Positions 22,195 to 35,640 of a DNA stretch of 64,000 bases are shown one piece after another. The stretch's first letter is position 1, and the number at the start of each line of letters is the position of its first letter. The notes beneath the pieces are model-generated. The model worked only from the letters and a program-made list of their open reading frames with translations, had not been told where the DNA came from and did no database searches. Source of the stretch: Osmia lignaria lignaria (lineage: Eukaryota; Arthropoda; Insecta; Hymenoptera; Megachilidae). The DNA lies in assembly GCF_051020975.1 (NCBI RefSeq), contig NW_027478159.1, positions 1,070,501 to 1,134,500 on the forward strand, in the 5' to 3' direction. Both the position numbers and the translations under genes were made by a program.

Positions 22195-24858
22195 GCCCCT
22201 TTCTTTGAGATAACTCTGCTCTAGTGCGAGCCGCAAATGCCACTTCCAGCTTAGCTGTGCAGAAGAAGAACAACAAGAAGACGAAGTATCTCGAAATATG
22301 TCCGTCAGGCCCGTTCCTTTGAGCTGAATCTGCAAATATCTCGGAAACGAAGCGAGCTATGGCAAAATGTTAAGAGACGTTTTTTGTAGAGAATTATGTT
22401 TCCTACAATTTATGTTCTATGATATTTTTTGATCGGAAGCGTAGTTTTCGAGATATATCGAGATATTTAAAAGTTCCGAAGCCGCACCAACATAATAGAG
22501 ATACAGAAACACCGTGGCCCCTTTCTTTGAGATAACTCTGCACGATTGCGAGCTGGAAATGCCACTTCCAGTTTAGCTGTGCAGAAGAAGAACAACAAGA
22601 AGAAGAAATATCTCGAAATATGTCCATCAGGACCCTTCCCTTGAGATAAATCTGCAAATATCTCGGAAACGAAGCGAGCTATGGTAAAATGTGAAGAGAC
22701 CTTTTTTGTAGAGAATTAAGTTTCCTACTTTTTATGTTCTATGATATTTTTTGATCAGATGCGTAGTTCTCGAGATATATCAAGATATTTAAAAGTTCCG
22801 AAGCCGCACCAACATAATAGAGATACAGAAACACCGTGGCCCCTTTCTTTGAGATAACTCTGCACTATTGCGAGCTGCAAATGCCACTTCCAGCTTAGCT
22901 GTGCAGAAGAAGAACAACAAGAAGAAGAAATATCTCGAAATATGTCCGTCAGGCCCCTTCCCTTGAGATATATCTGCAAATATCTCGGAAACGAAGCGAG
23001 CTATGGCAAAATCTTAAGAGACCTTTTTTGTAGAGAATTATGTTTCCTACAATTTAGGTTCTATGATATTTTTTGATCAGAAGCGTAGTTTTCGAGATAT
23101 ATCGAGATATTTAAAAGTTCCGAAGCCGCACCAACATAATAGAGATACAGAAACACCGTGGCCCCTTTCTTTGAGATAACTCTGCACTAGTGCGAGCCGC
23201 AAATGCCACTTCCAGCTTAGCTGTGCAGAAGAAGAACAACAAGAAGAACAAATATCTCGAAATATGTCCGTCAGGCCCCTTCCCTTGAGATATATCTGCA
23301 AATATCTCGGAAACGAAGCGAGCTATGGCAAAATGTTAAGAGACCTTTTTTGTAGAGAATAATGTTTCCTACAATTTACGTTCTATGATATTTTTTGATC
23401 AGAAGCGTAGTTTTCGAGATATATCGAGATATTTAAAAGTTCCGAAGCTGCACCAACATAATAGAGGTACAGAAACACCGTGGCCTCTTTCTTTGAGATA
23501 ACTCTGCACTATTGCGAGCTGCAAATGCCACTTTGAACTTAGCTGTGCAGAAGAAGAACAACAAGAAGAAGAAATATCTCGAAATATGTCCGTCAGACCC
23601 CTTCCCTTGAGATGAATCTGCAAATATCTCGGAAACGAAGCGAGCTATGGCAAAATGTTAAGAGACCTTTTTTGTAGAGAATTATGTTTCCTACAATTTA
23701 TGTTCTATGATATTTTTTGATCAGAAGCGTAGTTTTCGAGATATATCGAGATATTTAAAAGTTCCGAAGCCGCACCAACATAATAGAGATACAGAAACAC
23801 CGTGGCCCCTTTCTTTGAGATAACTCTGCTCTAGTGCGAGCCGCAAATGCCACTTCCAGCTTAGCTGTGCAGAAGAAGAACAACAAGAAGACGAAGTATC
23901 TCGAAATATGTCCGTCAGGCCCGTTCCTTTGAGCTGAATCTGCAAATATCTCGGAAACGAAGCGAGCTATGGCAAAATGTTAAGAGACGTTTTTTGTAGA
24001 GAATTATGTTTCCTACAATTTATGTTCTATGATATTTTTTGATCGGAAGCGTAGTTTTCGAGATATATCGAGATATTTAAAAGTTCCGAAGCCGCACCAA
24101 CATAATAGAGATACAGAAACACCGTGGCCCCTTTCTTTGAGATAACTCTGCACGATTGCGAGCTGGAAATGCCACTTCCAGTTTAGCTGTGCAGAAGAAG
24201 AACAACAAGAAGAAGAAATATCTCGAAATATGTCCATCAGGACCCTTCCCTTGAGATAAATCTGCAAATATCTCGGAAACGAAGCGAGCTATGGTAAAAT
24301 GTGAAGAGACCTTTTTTGTAGAGAATTAAGTTTCCTACTTTTTATGTTCTATGATATTTTTTGATCAGATGCGTAGTTCTCGAGATATATCAAGATATTT
24401 AAAAGTTCCGAAGCCGCACCAACATAATAGAGATACAGAAACACCGTGGCCCCTTTCTTTGAGATAACTCTGCACTATTGCGAGCTGCAAATGCCACTTC
24501 CAGCTTAGCTGTGCAGAAGAAGAACAACAAGAAGAAGAAATATCTCGAAATATGTCCGTCAGGCCCCTTCCCTTGAGATATATCTGCAAATATCTCGGAA
24601 ACGAAGCGAGCTATGGCAAAATCTTAAGAGACCTTTTTTGTAGAGAATTATGTTTCCTACAATTTAGGTTCTATGATATTTTTTGATCAGAAGCGTAGTT
24701 TTCGAGATATATCGAGATATTTAAAAGTTCCGAAGCCGCACCAACATAATAGAGATACAGAAACACCGTGGCCCCTTTCTTTGAGATAACTCTGCACTAG
24801 TGCGAGCCGCAAATGCCACTTCCAGCTTAGCTGTGCAGAAGAAGAACAACAAGAAGAA
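22195..24858. repeat. Five-monomer repeat (1610-bp shift)
   Basis: Sequence from about 22195 to 23248 recurs at about 23805 to 24858. Shared markers in order: CTGCTCTAGTG and AAGACGAAG; GATCGGAAG; ATGGTAAAATGTGAAG; AAAATCTTAAG; CAATTTAGGTTC. The copies part at AAGAACAAATAT (near 23250) against AAGAAGAAATAT. The intervening monomer near 23397 has CCACTTTGAACTT. Confidence 0.75.
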
Positions 24859-25652
24859 GAAATATCTCGAAATATGGCCGTCAGGCCCCTTCCCTTGAGA
24901 TAAATATGCAAATATCTCGGAAACGAAGCGAGGTATGGCACAATGTTAAGGGACCTTTTTTGTAGAGAATTAAGTTTCCTACTTTTTATGTTCTATGATA
25001 TTTTTTGATCAGATGCGTAGTTCTCGAGATATATCAAGATATTTAAAAGTTCCGAAGCCGCACCAACATAATAGAGATACAGAAACACCGTGGCCCCTTT
25101 CTTTGAGATAACTCTGCACTATTGCGAGCTGGAAATGCCACTTCCAGTTTAGCTGTGCAGAAGAAGAACAACAAGAGGAAGAAATATCTCGAAATATGTC
25201 CGTTAGGCCCCTTCCCTTGAGATAAATGTGCAAATATCTCGGAAACGAAGCGAGCTATGGCAAAATGTTAAGAGACCTTTTTTGTAGAGAATTAAGTTTC
25301 CTACTTTTTATGTTCTATGATATTTTTTGATCAGATGCGTAGTTCTCGAGATATATCAAGATATTTAAAAGTTCCGAAGCCGCACCAACATAATAGAGAT
25401 ACAGAAACACCGTGGCCCCTTTCTTTGGGATAACTCTGCACTATTGCGAGCTGCAAATGCCACTTCCAGCTTAGCTGTGCAGAAGAAGAACAACAAGAAG
25501 AAGAAATATCTCGAAATATGTCCGTCAGGCCACTTCCCTTGAGATAAATCTGCAAATATCTCGGAAACGAAGCGAGCTATGGCAAAATGTTAAGAGACCT
25601 TTTTTGTAGAGAATTATGTTTCCTACTTTTTATGTTCGATGATATTTTTTGA
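23077..25652. repeat. Eight-monomer cassette, copy 1 (pairs with 30161-32736)
   Basis: Eight monomers recur 7084 bp downstream (22 monomers) in the same order. Markers include AAGAACAAATAT, TTTGAACTT, CTGCTCTAGTG, GATCGGAAG, CAATTTAGGTTC, GCACAATGTTAAGGGACC, AACAAGAGGAAG and CTTTGGGATAAC. Differences are few: AATATGGCCGTC at 24871 against AATATGTCCGTC, and GTTCCGAAG near 24083 against GTTACGAAG at 31167. Confidence 0.8.
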
Positions 25653-26940
25653 TCAGATGCGTAGTTCTCGAGATATATCAAGATATTTAAAAGTTCCGAA
25701 GCTGCACCAACATAATAGAGGTACAGAAACACCGTGGCCTCTTTCTTTGAGATAACTCTGCACTATTGCGAGCTGCAAATGCCACTTTGAACTTAGCTGT
25801 GCAGAAGAAGAACAACAAGAAGAAGAAATATCTCGAAATATGTCCGTCAGACCCCTTCCCTTGAGATGAATCTGCAAATATCTCGGAAACGAAGCGAGCT
25901 ATGGCAAAATGTTAAGAGACCTTTTTTGTAGAGAATTATGTTTCCTACAATTTATGTTCTATGATATTTTTTGATCAGAAGCGTAGTTTTCGAGATATAT
26001 CGAGATATTTAAAAGTTCCGAAGCCGCACCAACATAATAGAGATACAGAAACACCGTGGCCCCTTTCTTTGAGATAACTCTGCTCTAGTGCGAGCCGCAA
26101 ATGCCACTTCCAGCTTAGCTGTGCAGAAGAAGAACAACAAGAAGACGAAGTATCTCGAAATATGTCCGTCAGGCCCGTTCCTTTGAGCTGAATCTGCAAA
26201 TATCTCGGAAACGAAGCGAGCTATGGCAAAATGTTAAGAGACGTTTTTTGTAGAGAATTATGTTTCCTACAATTTATGTTCTATGATATTTTTTGATCGG
26301 AAGCGTAGTTTTCGAGATATATCGAGATATTTAAAAGTTCCGAAGCCGCACCAACATAATAGAGATACAGAAACACCGTGGCCCCTTTCTTACAGATAAC
26401 TCTGCACTATTGCGAGCTGCAAATGCCACTTCCAGCTTAGCTGTGCAGAGGAAGAACAACAAGAAGAAGAAATATCTCGAAATATGTCCGTCAGGCCAGT
26501 TCCTTTGAGCTGAATCTGCAAATATCTCGGAAACGAAGCGAGCTATGGCAAAATGTTATGAGACGTTTTTTGTAGAGAATTATGTTTCCTACAATTTATG
26601 TTCTATGATATTTTTTGATCAGAAGCGTAGTTTTCGAGATATATCGAGATATTTAAAAGTTCCGAAGCCGCACCAACATAATAGGGATACAGAAACACCG
26701 TGGCCCTTTTCTTTGAGATAACTCTGCACTAGTGCGAGCCGCAAATGCCACTTCCAGCTTAGCTGTGCAGAAGAAGAACAACAAGAAGAAGAAATATCTC
26801 GAAATATGTCCGTCAGGCCCCTTCCCTTGAGATAAATCTGCAAATATCTCGGAAACGAAGCGAGCTATGGCAAAATGTTGAGAGACCATTTTTGTAGAGA
26901 ATTAAGTTTCCTACAATTTATGTTCTATGATATTTTTTGA

Positions 26941-28550
26941 TCAGAAGCGTAGTTTTCGAGATATATCGAGATATTTAAAAGTTCCGAAGCCGCACCAACA
27001 TAATAGAGATACAGAAACACCGTGGCCCCTTTCCTTGAGATAACTCTGCACTAGTGCGAGCCGCAAATGCCACTTCCAGCTTAGCTGTGCAGAAGAAGAA
27101 CAACAAGAAGAAGAAATATCTCGAAATATGTCCGTCAGGCCCCTTCCCTTGAGATAAATCTGCAAATATCTCGGAAACGAAGCGAGCTATGGTAAAATGT
27201 TAAGAGACCTTTTTTGTAGAGAATTAAGTTTCCTACTTTTTATGTTCTATGATATTTTTTGATCAGATGCGTAGTTCTCGAGATATATCAAGATATTTAA
27301 AAGTTCCGAAGCCGCACCAACATAATAGAGATACAGAAACACCGTGGCCCCTTTCTTTGAAATAACTCTGCACTATTGCGAGCTGTAAATGCCACTTCCA
27401 GCTTAGCTGTGCAGAAGAAGAACAACAAGAAGAAGACATATCTCGAAATATGTCCGTCAGGCCCCTTCCCTTGAGATATATCTGCAAATATCTCGGAAAC
27501 GAAGCGAGCTATGGCAAAATGTTAAGAGACCTTTTTTGTAGAGAATTATGTTTCCTACAATTTATGTTCTATGATATTTTTTGATCAGAAGCGTAGTTTT
27601 CGAGATATATCGAGATATTTAAAAGTTCCAAAGCCGCACCAACATAATAGAGATACAGAAACACCGTGGCCCCTTTCTTTGAGATAACTCTGCACTAGTG
27701 CGAGCCGCCAATGCCACTTCCAGCTTAGCTGTGCAGAAGATGAACAACAAGAAGAAGAAATATCTCGAAATATGTCCGTCAGGCCCCTTCCCTTGAGATA
27801 AATCTGCAAATATCTCGGAAACGAAGCGAGCTATGGCAAAATGTTAAGAGACCTTTTTTGTAGAGAATTATGTTTCCTATAATTTATGTTCTATGATATT
27901 TTTTGATCAGAAGCGTAGTTTTCGAGATATATCGAGATATTTAAAAGTTCCGAAGCCGCACCAACATAATAGAGATACAGAAACACCGTGGCCCCTTTCT
28001 TTGAGATAACTCTGCACTAGTGCGAGCCGCAAATGCCACTTCCAGCTTAGCTGTGCAGAAGAAGAACAACAAGAAGAAGAAATATCTCGAAATATGTCCG
28101 TCAGGCCCCTTCCCTTGAGATAAATCTGCAAATATCTCGGAAACGAAGCGAGCTATGGTAAAATGTGAAGAGACCTTTTTTGTAGAGAATTAAGTTTCCT
28201 ACTTTTTATGTTCTATGATATTTTTTGATCAGATGCGTAGTTCTCGAGATATATCAAGATATTTAAAAGTTCCGAAGCCGCACCAACATAATAGAGATAC
28301 AGAAACACCGTGGCCCCTTTCTTACAGATAACTCTGCACTATTGCGAGCTGCAAATGCCACTTCCAGCTTAGCTGTGCAGAGGAAGAACAACAAGAAGAA
28401 GAAATATCACGAAATATGTCCGTCAGGCCAGTTCCTTTGAGCTGAATCTGCAAATATCTCGGAAACGAAGCGAGCTATGGCAAAATGTTATGAGACGTTT
28501 TTTGTAGAGAATTATGTTTCCTACAATTTATGTTCTATGATATTTTTTGA
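26941..28550. repeat. Five-monomer cassette, copy 1 (pairs with 32737-34346)
   Basis: The five monomers recur at a shift of 5796 bp. Markers: CCCCTTTCCTTGAG; CTTTGAAATAAC with AAGACATATCTC; GTTCCAAAGCC with GAGCCGCCAATG; CCTATAATTT; CTTACAGATAAC. Noted differences: AGAAGATGAAC near 27737 against AGAAGAAGAAC, and AATATCACG near 28405 against AATATCTCG. The copy at 32.7 kb has its own changes. Confidence 0.8.
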
Positions 28551-30160
28551 TCAGAAGCGTAGTTTTCGAGATATATCGAGATATTTAAAAGTTCCGAAGC
28601 CGCACCAACATAATAGAGATACAGAAACACCGTGGCCCCTTTCTTTGAGATAACTCTGCTCTAGTGCGAGCCGCAAATGCCACTTCCAGCTTAGCTGTGC
28701 AGAAGAAGAACAACAAGAAGAAGAAGTATCTCGAAATATGTCCGTCAGGCCCGTTCCTTTGAGCTGAATCTGCAAATATCTCGGAAACGAAGCGAGCTAT
28801 GGCAAAATGTTAAGAGACGTTTTTTGTAGAGAATTATGTTTGCTACAATTTATGTTCTATGATATTTTTTGATCAGAAGCGTAGTTTTCGAGATATATCG
28901 AGATATTTAAAAGTTCCGAAGCCGCACCAACATAATAGAGATACAGAAACACCGTGGCCCCTTTCTTTGAGATAACTCTGCACGATTGCGAGCTGGAAAT
29001 GCCACTTCCAGTTTAGCTGTGCAGAAGAAGAACAACAAGAAGAAGAAATATCTCGAAATATGTCCATCAGGACCCTTCCCTTGAGATAAATCTGCAAATA
29101 TCTCGGAAACGAAGCGAGCTATGGCAAAATGTTAAGAGACCTTTTTTGTAGAGAATTAAGTTTCCTACTTTTTATGTTCGATGATGTTTTTTGATCAGAT
29201 GCGTAGTTCTCGAGATATATCAAGATATTTAAAAGTTCCGAAGCTGCACCAACATAATAGAGGTACAGAAACACCGTGGCCTCTTTCTTTGAGATAACTC
29301 TGCACTATTGCGAGCTGCAAATGCCACTTCGAGCTTAGCTGTGCAGAAGAAGAACAACAAGAAGAAGAAATATCTCGAAATATGTCCGTCAGACCCCTTC
29401 CCTTGAGATGAATCTGCAAATATCTCGGAAACGAAGCGAGCTATGGCAAAATGTTAAGAGACCTTTTTTGTAGAGAATTATGTTTCCTACAATTTATGTT
29501 CTATGATATTTTTTGATCAGAAGCGTAGTTTTCGAGATATATCGAGATATTTAAAAGTTCCGAAGACGCACCAACATAATAGAGATACAGAAACACCGTG
29601 GCCCCTTTCTTTGAGATAACTGTGCACTAGTGCGAGCCGCAAATGCCACTTCCAGCTTAGCTGTGCAGAAGAAGAGCAACAAGAAGAAGAAATATCTCGA
29701 AATATGTCCGTCAGGCCCCTTCCCTTGAGATATATCTGCAAATATCTCGGAAACGAAGTGAGCTATGGCAAAATGTTAAGAGACCTTTTTTGTAGAGAAT
29801 TATGTTTCCTACTTTTTATGTTCTATGATATTTTTTGATCAGACGCGTAGCTCTCGAGATATATCAAGATATTTAAAAGTTCCGAAGCCGCACCAACATA
29901 ATAGAGATACAGAAACACCGTGGCCCCTCTCTTTGAGATAACTCTGCACTATTGCGAGCTGGAAATGCCACTTCCGGTTTAGCTGTGCAGAAGAAGAACA
30001 ACAAGAAGAAGAAATATCTCGAAATATGTCCGGTAGGCCCCTTCCCTTGAGATATATCTGCAAATATCTCGGAAACGAAGCGAGCTATGGCAAAATGTTA
30101 AGAGACCTTTTTTGTAGAGAATTATGTTTCCTACAATTTATGTTCTATGATATTTTTTGA

Positions 30161-32736
30161 TCAGAAGCGTAGTTTTCGAGATATATCGAGATATTTAAAA
30201 GTTCCGAAGCCGCACCAACATAATAGAGATACAGAAACACCGTGGCCCCTTTCTTTGAGATAACTCTGCACTAGTGCGAGCCGCAAATGCCACTTCCAGC
30301 TTAGCTGTGCAGAAGAAGAACAACAAGAAGAACAAATATCTCGAAATATGTCCGTCAGGCCCCTTCCCTTGAGATATATCTGCAAATATCTCGGAAACGA
30401 AGCGAGCTATGGCAAAATGTTAAGAGACCTTTTTTGTAGAGAATAATGTTTCCTACAATTTACGTTCTATGATATTTTTTGATCAGAAGCGTAGTTTTCG
30501 AGATATATCGAGATATTTAAAAGTTCCGAAGCTGCACCAACATAATAGAGGTACAGAAACACCGTGGCCTCTTTCTTTGAGATAACTCTGCACTATTGCG
30601 AGCTGCAAATGCCACTTTGAACTTAGCTGTGCAGAAGAAGAACAACAAGAAGAAGAAATATCTCGAAATATGTCCGTCAGACCCCTTCCCTTGAGATGAA
30701 TCTGCAAATATCTCGGAAACGAAGCGAGCTATGGCAAAATGTTAAGAGACCTTTTTTGTAGAGAATTATGTTTCCTACAATTTATGTTCTATGATATTTT
30801 TTGATCAGAAGCGTAGTTTTCGAGATATATCGAGATATTTAAAAGTTCCGAAGCCGCACCAACATAATAGAGATACAGAAACACCGTGGCCCCTTTCTTT
30901 GAGATAACTCTGCTCTAGTGCGAGCCGCAAATGCCACTTCCAGCTTAGCTGTGCAGAAGAAGAACAACAAGAAGACGAAGTATCTCGAAATATGTCCGTC
31001 AGGCCCGTTCCTTTGAGCTGAATCTGCAAATATCTCGGAAACGAAGCGAGCTATGGCAAAATGTTAAGAGACGTTTTTTGTAGAGAATTATGTTTCCTAC
31101 AATTTATGTTCTATGATATTTTTTGATCGGAAGCGTAGTTTTCGAGATATATCGAGATATTTAAAAGTTACGAAGCCGCACCAACATAATAGAGATACAG
31201 AAACACCGTGGCCCCTTTCTTTGAGATAACTCTGCACGATTGCGAGCTGGAAATGCCACTTCCAGTTTAGCTGTGCAGAAGAAGAACAACAAGAAGAAGA
31301 AATATCTCGAAATATGTCCATCAGGACCCTTCCCTTGAGATAAATCTGCAAATATCTCGGAAACGAAGCGAGCTATGGTAAAATGTGAAGAGACCTTTTT
31401 TGTAGAGAATTAAGTTTCCTACTTTTTATGTTCTATGATATTTTTTGATCAGATGCGTAGTTCTCGAGATATATCAAGATATTTAAAAGTTCCGAAGCCG
31501 CACCAACATAATAGAGATACAGAAACACCGTGGCCCCTTTCTTTGAGATAACTCTGCACTATTGCGAGCTGCAAATGCCACTTCCAGCTTAGCTGTGCAG
31601 AAGAAGAACAACAAGAAGAAGAAATATCTCGAAATATGTCCGTCAGGCCCCTTCCCTTGAGATATATCTGCAAATATCTCGGAAACGAAGCGAGCTATGG
31701 CAAAATCTTAAGAGACCTTTTTTGTAGAGAATTATGTTTCCTACAATTTAGGTTCTATGATATTTTTTGATCAGAAGCGTAGTTTTCGAGATATATCGAG
31801 ATATTTAAAAGTTCCGAAGCCGCACCAACATAATAGAGATACAGAAACACCGTGGCCCCTTTCTTTGAGATAACTCTGCACTAGTGCGAGCCGCAAATGC
31901 CACTTCCAGCTTAGCTGTGCAGAAGAAGAACAACAAGAAGAAGAAATATCTCGAAATATGTCCGTCAGGCCCCTTCCCTTGAGATAAATATGCAAATATC
32001 TCGGAAACGAAGCGAGGTATGGCACAATGTTAAGGGACCTTTTTTGTAGAGAATTAAGTTTCCTACTTTTTATGTTCTATGATATTTTTTGATCAGATGC
32101 GTAGTTCTCGAGATATATCAAGATATTTAAAAGTTCCGAAGCCGCACCAACATAATAGAGATACAGAAACACCGTGGCCCCTTTCTTTGAGATAACTCTG
32201 CACTATTGCGAGCTGGAAATGCCACTTCCAGTTTAGCTGTGCAGAAGAAGAACAACAAGAGGAAGAAATATCTCGAAATATGTCCGTTAGGCCCCTTCCC
32301 TTGAGATAAATGTGCAAATATCTCGGAAACGAAGCGAGCTATGGCAAAATGTTAAGAGACCTTTTTTGTAGAGAATTAAGTTTCCTACTTTTTATGTTCT
32401 ATGATATTTTTTGATCAGATGCGTAGTTCTCGAGATATATCAAGATATTTAAAAGTTCCGAAGCCGCACCAACATAATAGAGATACAGAAACACCGTGGC
32501 CCCTTTCTTTGGGATAACTCTGCACTATTGCGAGCTGCAAATGCCACTTCCAGCTTAGCTGTGCAGAAGAAGAACAACAAGAAGAAGAAATATCTCGAAA
32601 TATGTCCGTCAGGCCACTTCCCTTGAGATAAATCTGCAAATATCTCGGAAACGAAGCGAGCTATGGCAAAATGTTGAGAGACCATTTTTGTAGAGAATTA
32701 AGTTTCCTACAATTTATGTTCTATGATATTTTTTGA
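30161..32736. repeat. Eight-monomer cassette, copy 2 (pairs with 23077-25652)
   Basis: This has the same eight-monomer order as 23077-25652. To its left is a monomer with GACGCGTAGCTCTCG and CCCCTCTCTTTG (29837) that matches the one at 21787, but at a shift of 8050 bp rather than 7084, so three monomers present in copy 1 are missing here. On its right, the last monomer ends with ATGTTGAGAGACCATTTTTG, as at 26880. This joins directly to the next cassette, with four monomers of copy 1 skipped. Confidence 0.78.
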
Positions 32737-34346
32737 TCAGAAGCGTAGTTTTCGAGATATATCGAGATATTTAAAAGTTCCGAAGCCGCACCAACATAAT
32801 AGAGATACAGAAACACCGTGGCCCCTTTCCTTGAGATAACTCTGCACTAGTGCGAGCCGCAAATGCCACTTCCAGCTTAGCTGTGCAGAAGAAGAACAAC
32901 AAGAAGAAGAAATATCTCGAAATATGTCCGTCAGGCCCCTTCCCTTGAGATAAATCTGCAAATATCTCGGAAACGAAGCGAGCTATGGTAAAATGTTAAG
33001 AGACCTTTTTTGTAGAGAATTAAGTTTCCTACTTTTTATGTTCTATGATATTTTTTGATCAGATGCGTAGTTCTCGAGATATATCAAGATATTTAAAAGT
33101 TCCGAAGCCGCACCAACATAATAGAGATACAGAAACACCGTGGCCCCTTTCTTTGAAATAACTCTGCACTATTGCGAGCTGTAAATGCCACTTCCAGCTT
33201 AGCTGTGCAGAAGAAGAACAACAAGAAGAAGACATATCTCGAAATATGTCCGTCAGGCCCCTTCCCTTGAGATATATCTGCAAATATCTCGGAAACGAAG
33301 CGAGCTATGGCAAAATGTTAAGAGATCTTTTTTGTAGAGAATTATGTTTCCTACAATTTATGTTCTATGATATTTTTTGATCAGAAGCGTAGTTTTCGAG
33401 ATATATCGAGATATTTAAAAGTTCCAAAGCCGCACCAACATAATAGAGATACAGAAACACCGTGGCCCCTTTCTTTGAGATAACTCTGCACTAGTGCGAG
33501 CCGCCAATGCCACTTCCAGCTTAGCTGTGCAGAAGAAGAACAACAAGAAGAAGAAATATCTCGAAATATGTCCGTCAGGCCCCTTCCCTTGAGATAAATC
33601 TGCAAATATCTCGGAAACGAAGCGAGCTATGGCAAAATGTTAACAGACCTTTTTTGTAGAGAATTATGTTTCCTATAATTTATGTTCTATGATATTTTTT
33701 GATCAGAAGCGTAGTTTTCGAGATATATCGAGATATTTAAAAGTTCCGAAGCCGCACCAACATAATAGAGATACAGAAACACCGTGGCCCCTTTCTTTGA
33801 GATAACTCTGCACTAGTGCGAGCCGCAAATGCCACTTCCAGCTAAGCTGTGCAGATGAAGAACAACAAGAAGAAGAAATATCTCGAAATATGTCCGTCAG
33901 GCCCCTTCCCTTGAGATAAATCTGCAAATATCTCGGAAACGAAGCGAGCTATGGTAAAATGTGAAGAGACCTTTTTTGTAGAGCATTAAGTTTCCTACTT
34001 TTTATGTTCTATGATATTTTTTGATCAGATGCGTAGTTCTCGAGATATATCAAGATATTTAAAAGTTCCGAAGCCGCACCAACATAATAGAGATACAGAA
34101 ACACCGTGGCCCCTTTCTTACAGATAACTCTGCACTATTGCGAGCTGCAAATGCCACTTCCAGCTTAGCTGTGCAGAGGAAGAACAACAAGAAGAAGAAA
34201 TATCTCGAAATATGTCCGTCAGGCCAGTTCCTTTGAGCTGAATCTGCAAATATCTCGGAAACGAAGCGAGCTATGGCAAAATGTTATGAGACGTTTTTTG
34301 TAGAGAATTATGTTTCCTACAATTTATGTTCTATGATATTTTTTGA
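32737..34346. repeat. Five-monomer cassette, copy 2
   Basis: This is the downstream copy of 26941-28550. Private changes are GAGATCTTTTTT near 33324, TTAACAGACC near 33642, CAGCTAAGCTG with CAGATGAAG near 33841-33856, and GAGCATTAAG near 33981. The handful of differences over 1610 bp implies about half a percent divergence by my count. Confidence 0.78.
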
Positions 34347-35640
34347 TCAGATGCGTAGTTCTCGAGATATATCAAGATATTTAAAAGTTCCGAAGCCGCA
34401 CCAACATAATAGAGATACAGAAACACCGTGGCCCCTTTCGTTGAGATAACTCTGCACTAGTGCGAGCCGCAAATGCCACTTCCAGCTTAGCTGTGCAGAA
34501 GAAGAACAACAAGAAGAAGAAATATCTCGAAATATGTCCGTCAGGCCCCTTCCCTTGAGATAAATCTGCAAATATCTCGGAAACAAAGAGAGCTATGGCA
34601 AAATGTTAAGAGACCTTTTTTGTAGAGAATTAAGTTTCCTACAATTTATGTTCTATGATATTTTTTGATCAGAAGCGTAGTTTTCGAGATATATCGAGAT
34701 ATTTAAAAGTTCCGAAGCCGCACCAACATAATAGAGATACAGAAACACCGTGGCCCCTTTCTTTGAAATAACTCTGCACTATTGCGAGCTGTAAATGCCA
34801 CTTCCAGCTTAGCTGTGCAGAAGAAGAACAACAAGAAGAAGACATATCTCGAAATATGTCCGTCAGGCCCCTTCCCTTGAGATATATCTGCAAATATCTC
34901 GGAAACGAAGCGAGCTATGGCAAAATGTTAAGAGACCTTTTTTGTAGAGAATTATGTTTCCTACAATTTATGTTCTATGATATTTTTTGATCAGAAGCGT
35001 AGTTTTCGAGATATATCGAGATATTTAAAAGTTCCAAAGCCGCACCAACATAATAGAGATACAGAAACACCGTGGCCCCTTTCTTTGAGATAACTCTGCA
35101 CTAGTGCGAGCCGCCAATGCCACTTCCAGCTTAGCTGTGCAGAAGAAGAACAACAAGAAGAAGAAATATCTCGAAATATGTCCGTCAGGCCCCTTCCCTT
35201 GAGATAAATCTGCAAATATCTCGGAAACGAAGCGAGCTATGGCAAAATGTTAAGAGACCTTTTTTGTAGAGAATTATGTTTCCTATAATTTATGTTCTAT
35301 GATATTTTTTGATCAGAAGCGTAGTTTTCGAGATATATCGAGATATTTAAAAGTTCCGAAGCCGCACCAACATAATAGAGATACAGAAACACCGTGGCCC
35401 CTTTCTTTGAGATAACTCTGCACTAGTGCGAGCCGCAAATGCCACTTCCAGCTTAGCTGTGCAGAAGAAGAACAACAAGAAGAAGAAATATCTCGAAATA
35501 TGTCCGTCAGGCCCCTTCCCTTGAGATAAATCTGCAAATATCTCGGAAACGAAGCGAGCTATGGTAAAATGTGAAGAGACCTTTTTTGTAGAGAATTAAG
35601 TTTCCTACTTTTTATGTTCTATGATATTTTTTGATCAGAT
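33100..35640. repeat. Further 1610-bp repeat across the zone B/C border
   Basis: The three marked monomers CTTTGAAATAAC, GTTCCAAAGCC/GCCGCCAATG and CCTATAATTT at 33.06-34.02 kb recur at 34.67-35.63 kb with a shift of 1610 bp. The downstream copy starts after the head, which is GATCAGAAGCG instead of GATCAGATGCG. The monomer between the copies (34345) and the one after the second copy (35633) both have CCCCTTTCGTTGAG. Confidence 0.7.

Larger units (their letters stand above)
21787..34344. repeat. Array zone B: CTGCTCTAGTG / TTTGAACTT / GATCGGAAG families
   Basis: About 39 monomers. Diagnostic markers are CTGCTCTAGTG with AAGACGAAG, CCACTTTGAACTT with AGAGGTACAG, GATCGGAAGCG, AAATTTAGGTTC-type tails (CAATTTAGGTTC), CTTACAGATAAC, CTTTGAAATAAC and GAGCCGCCAATG. 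These are absent or rare in zone A left of about 21.8 kb. A cassette of the CTGCTCTAGTG monomer followed by a GGACCCTTCCC monomer recurs near 22.1, 23.7, 26.0 (second member altered), 28.6 and 30.8 kb. Confidence 0.72.
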
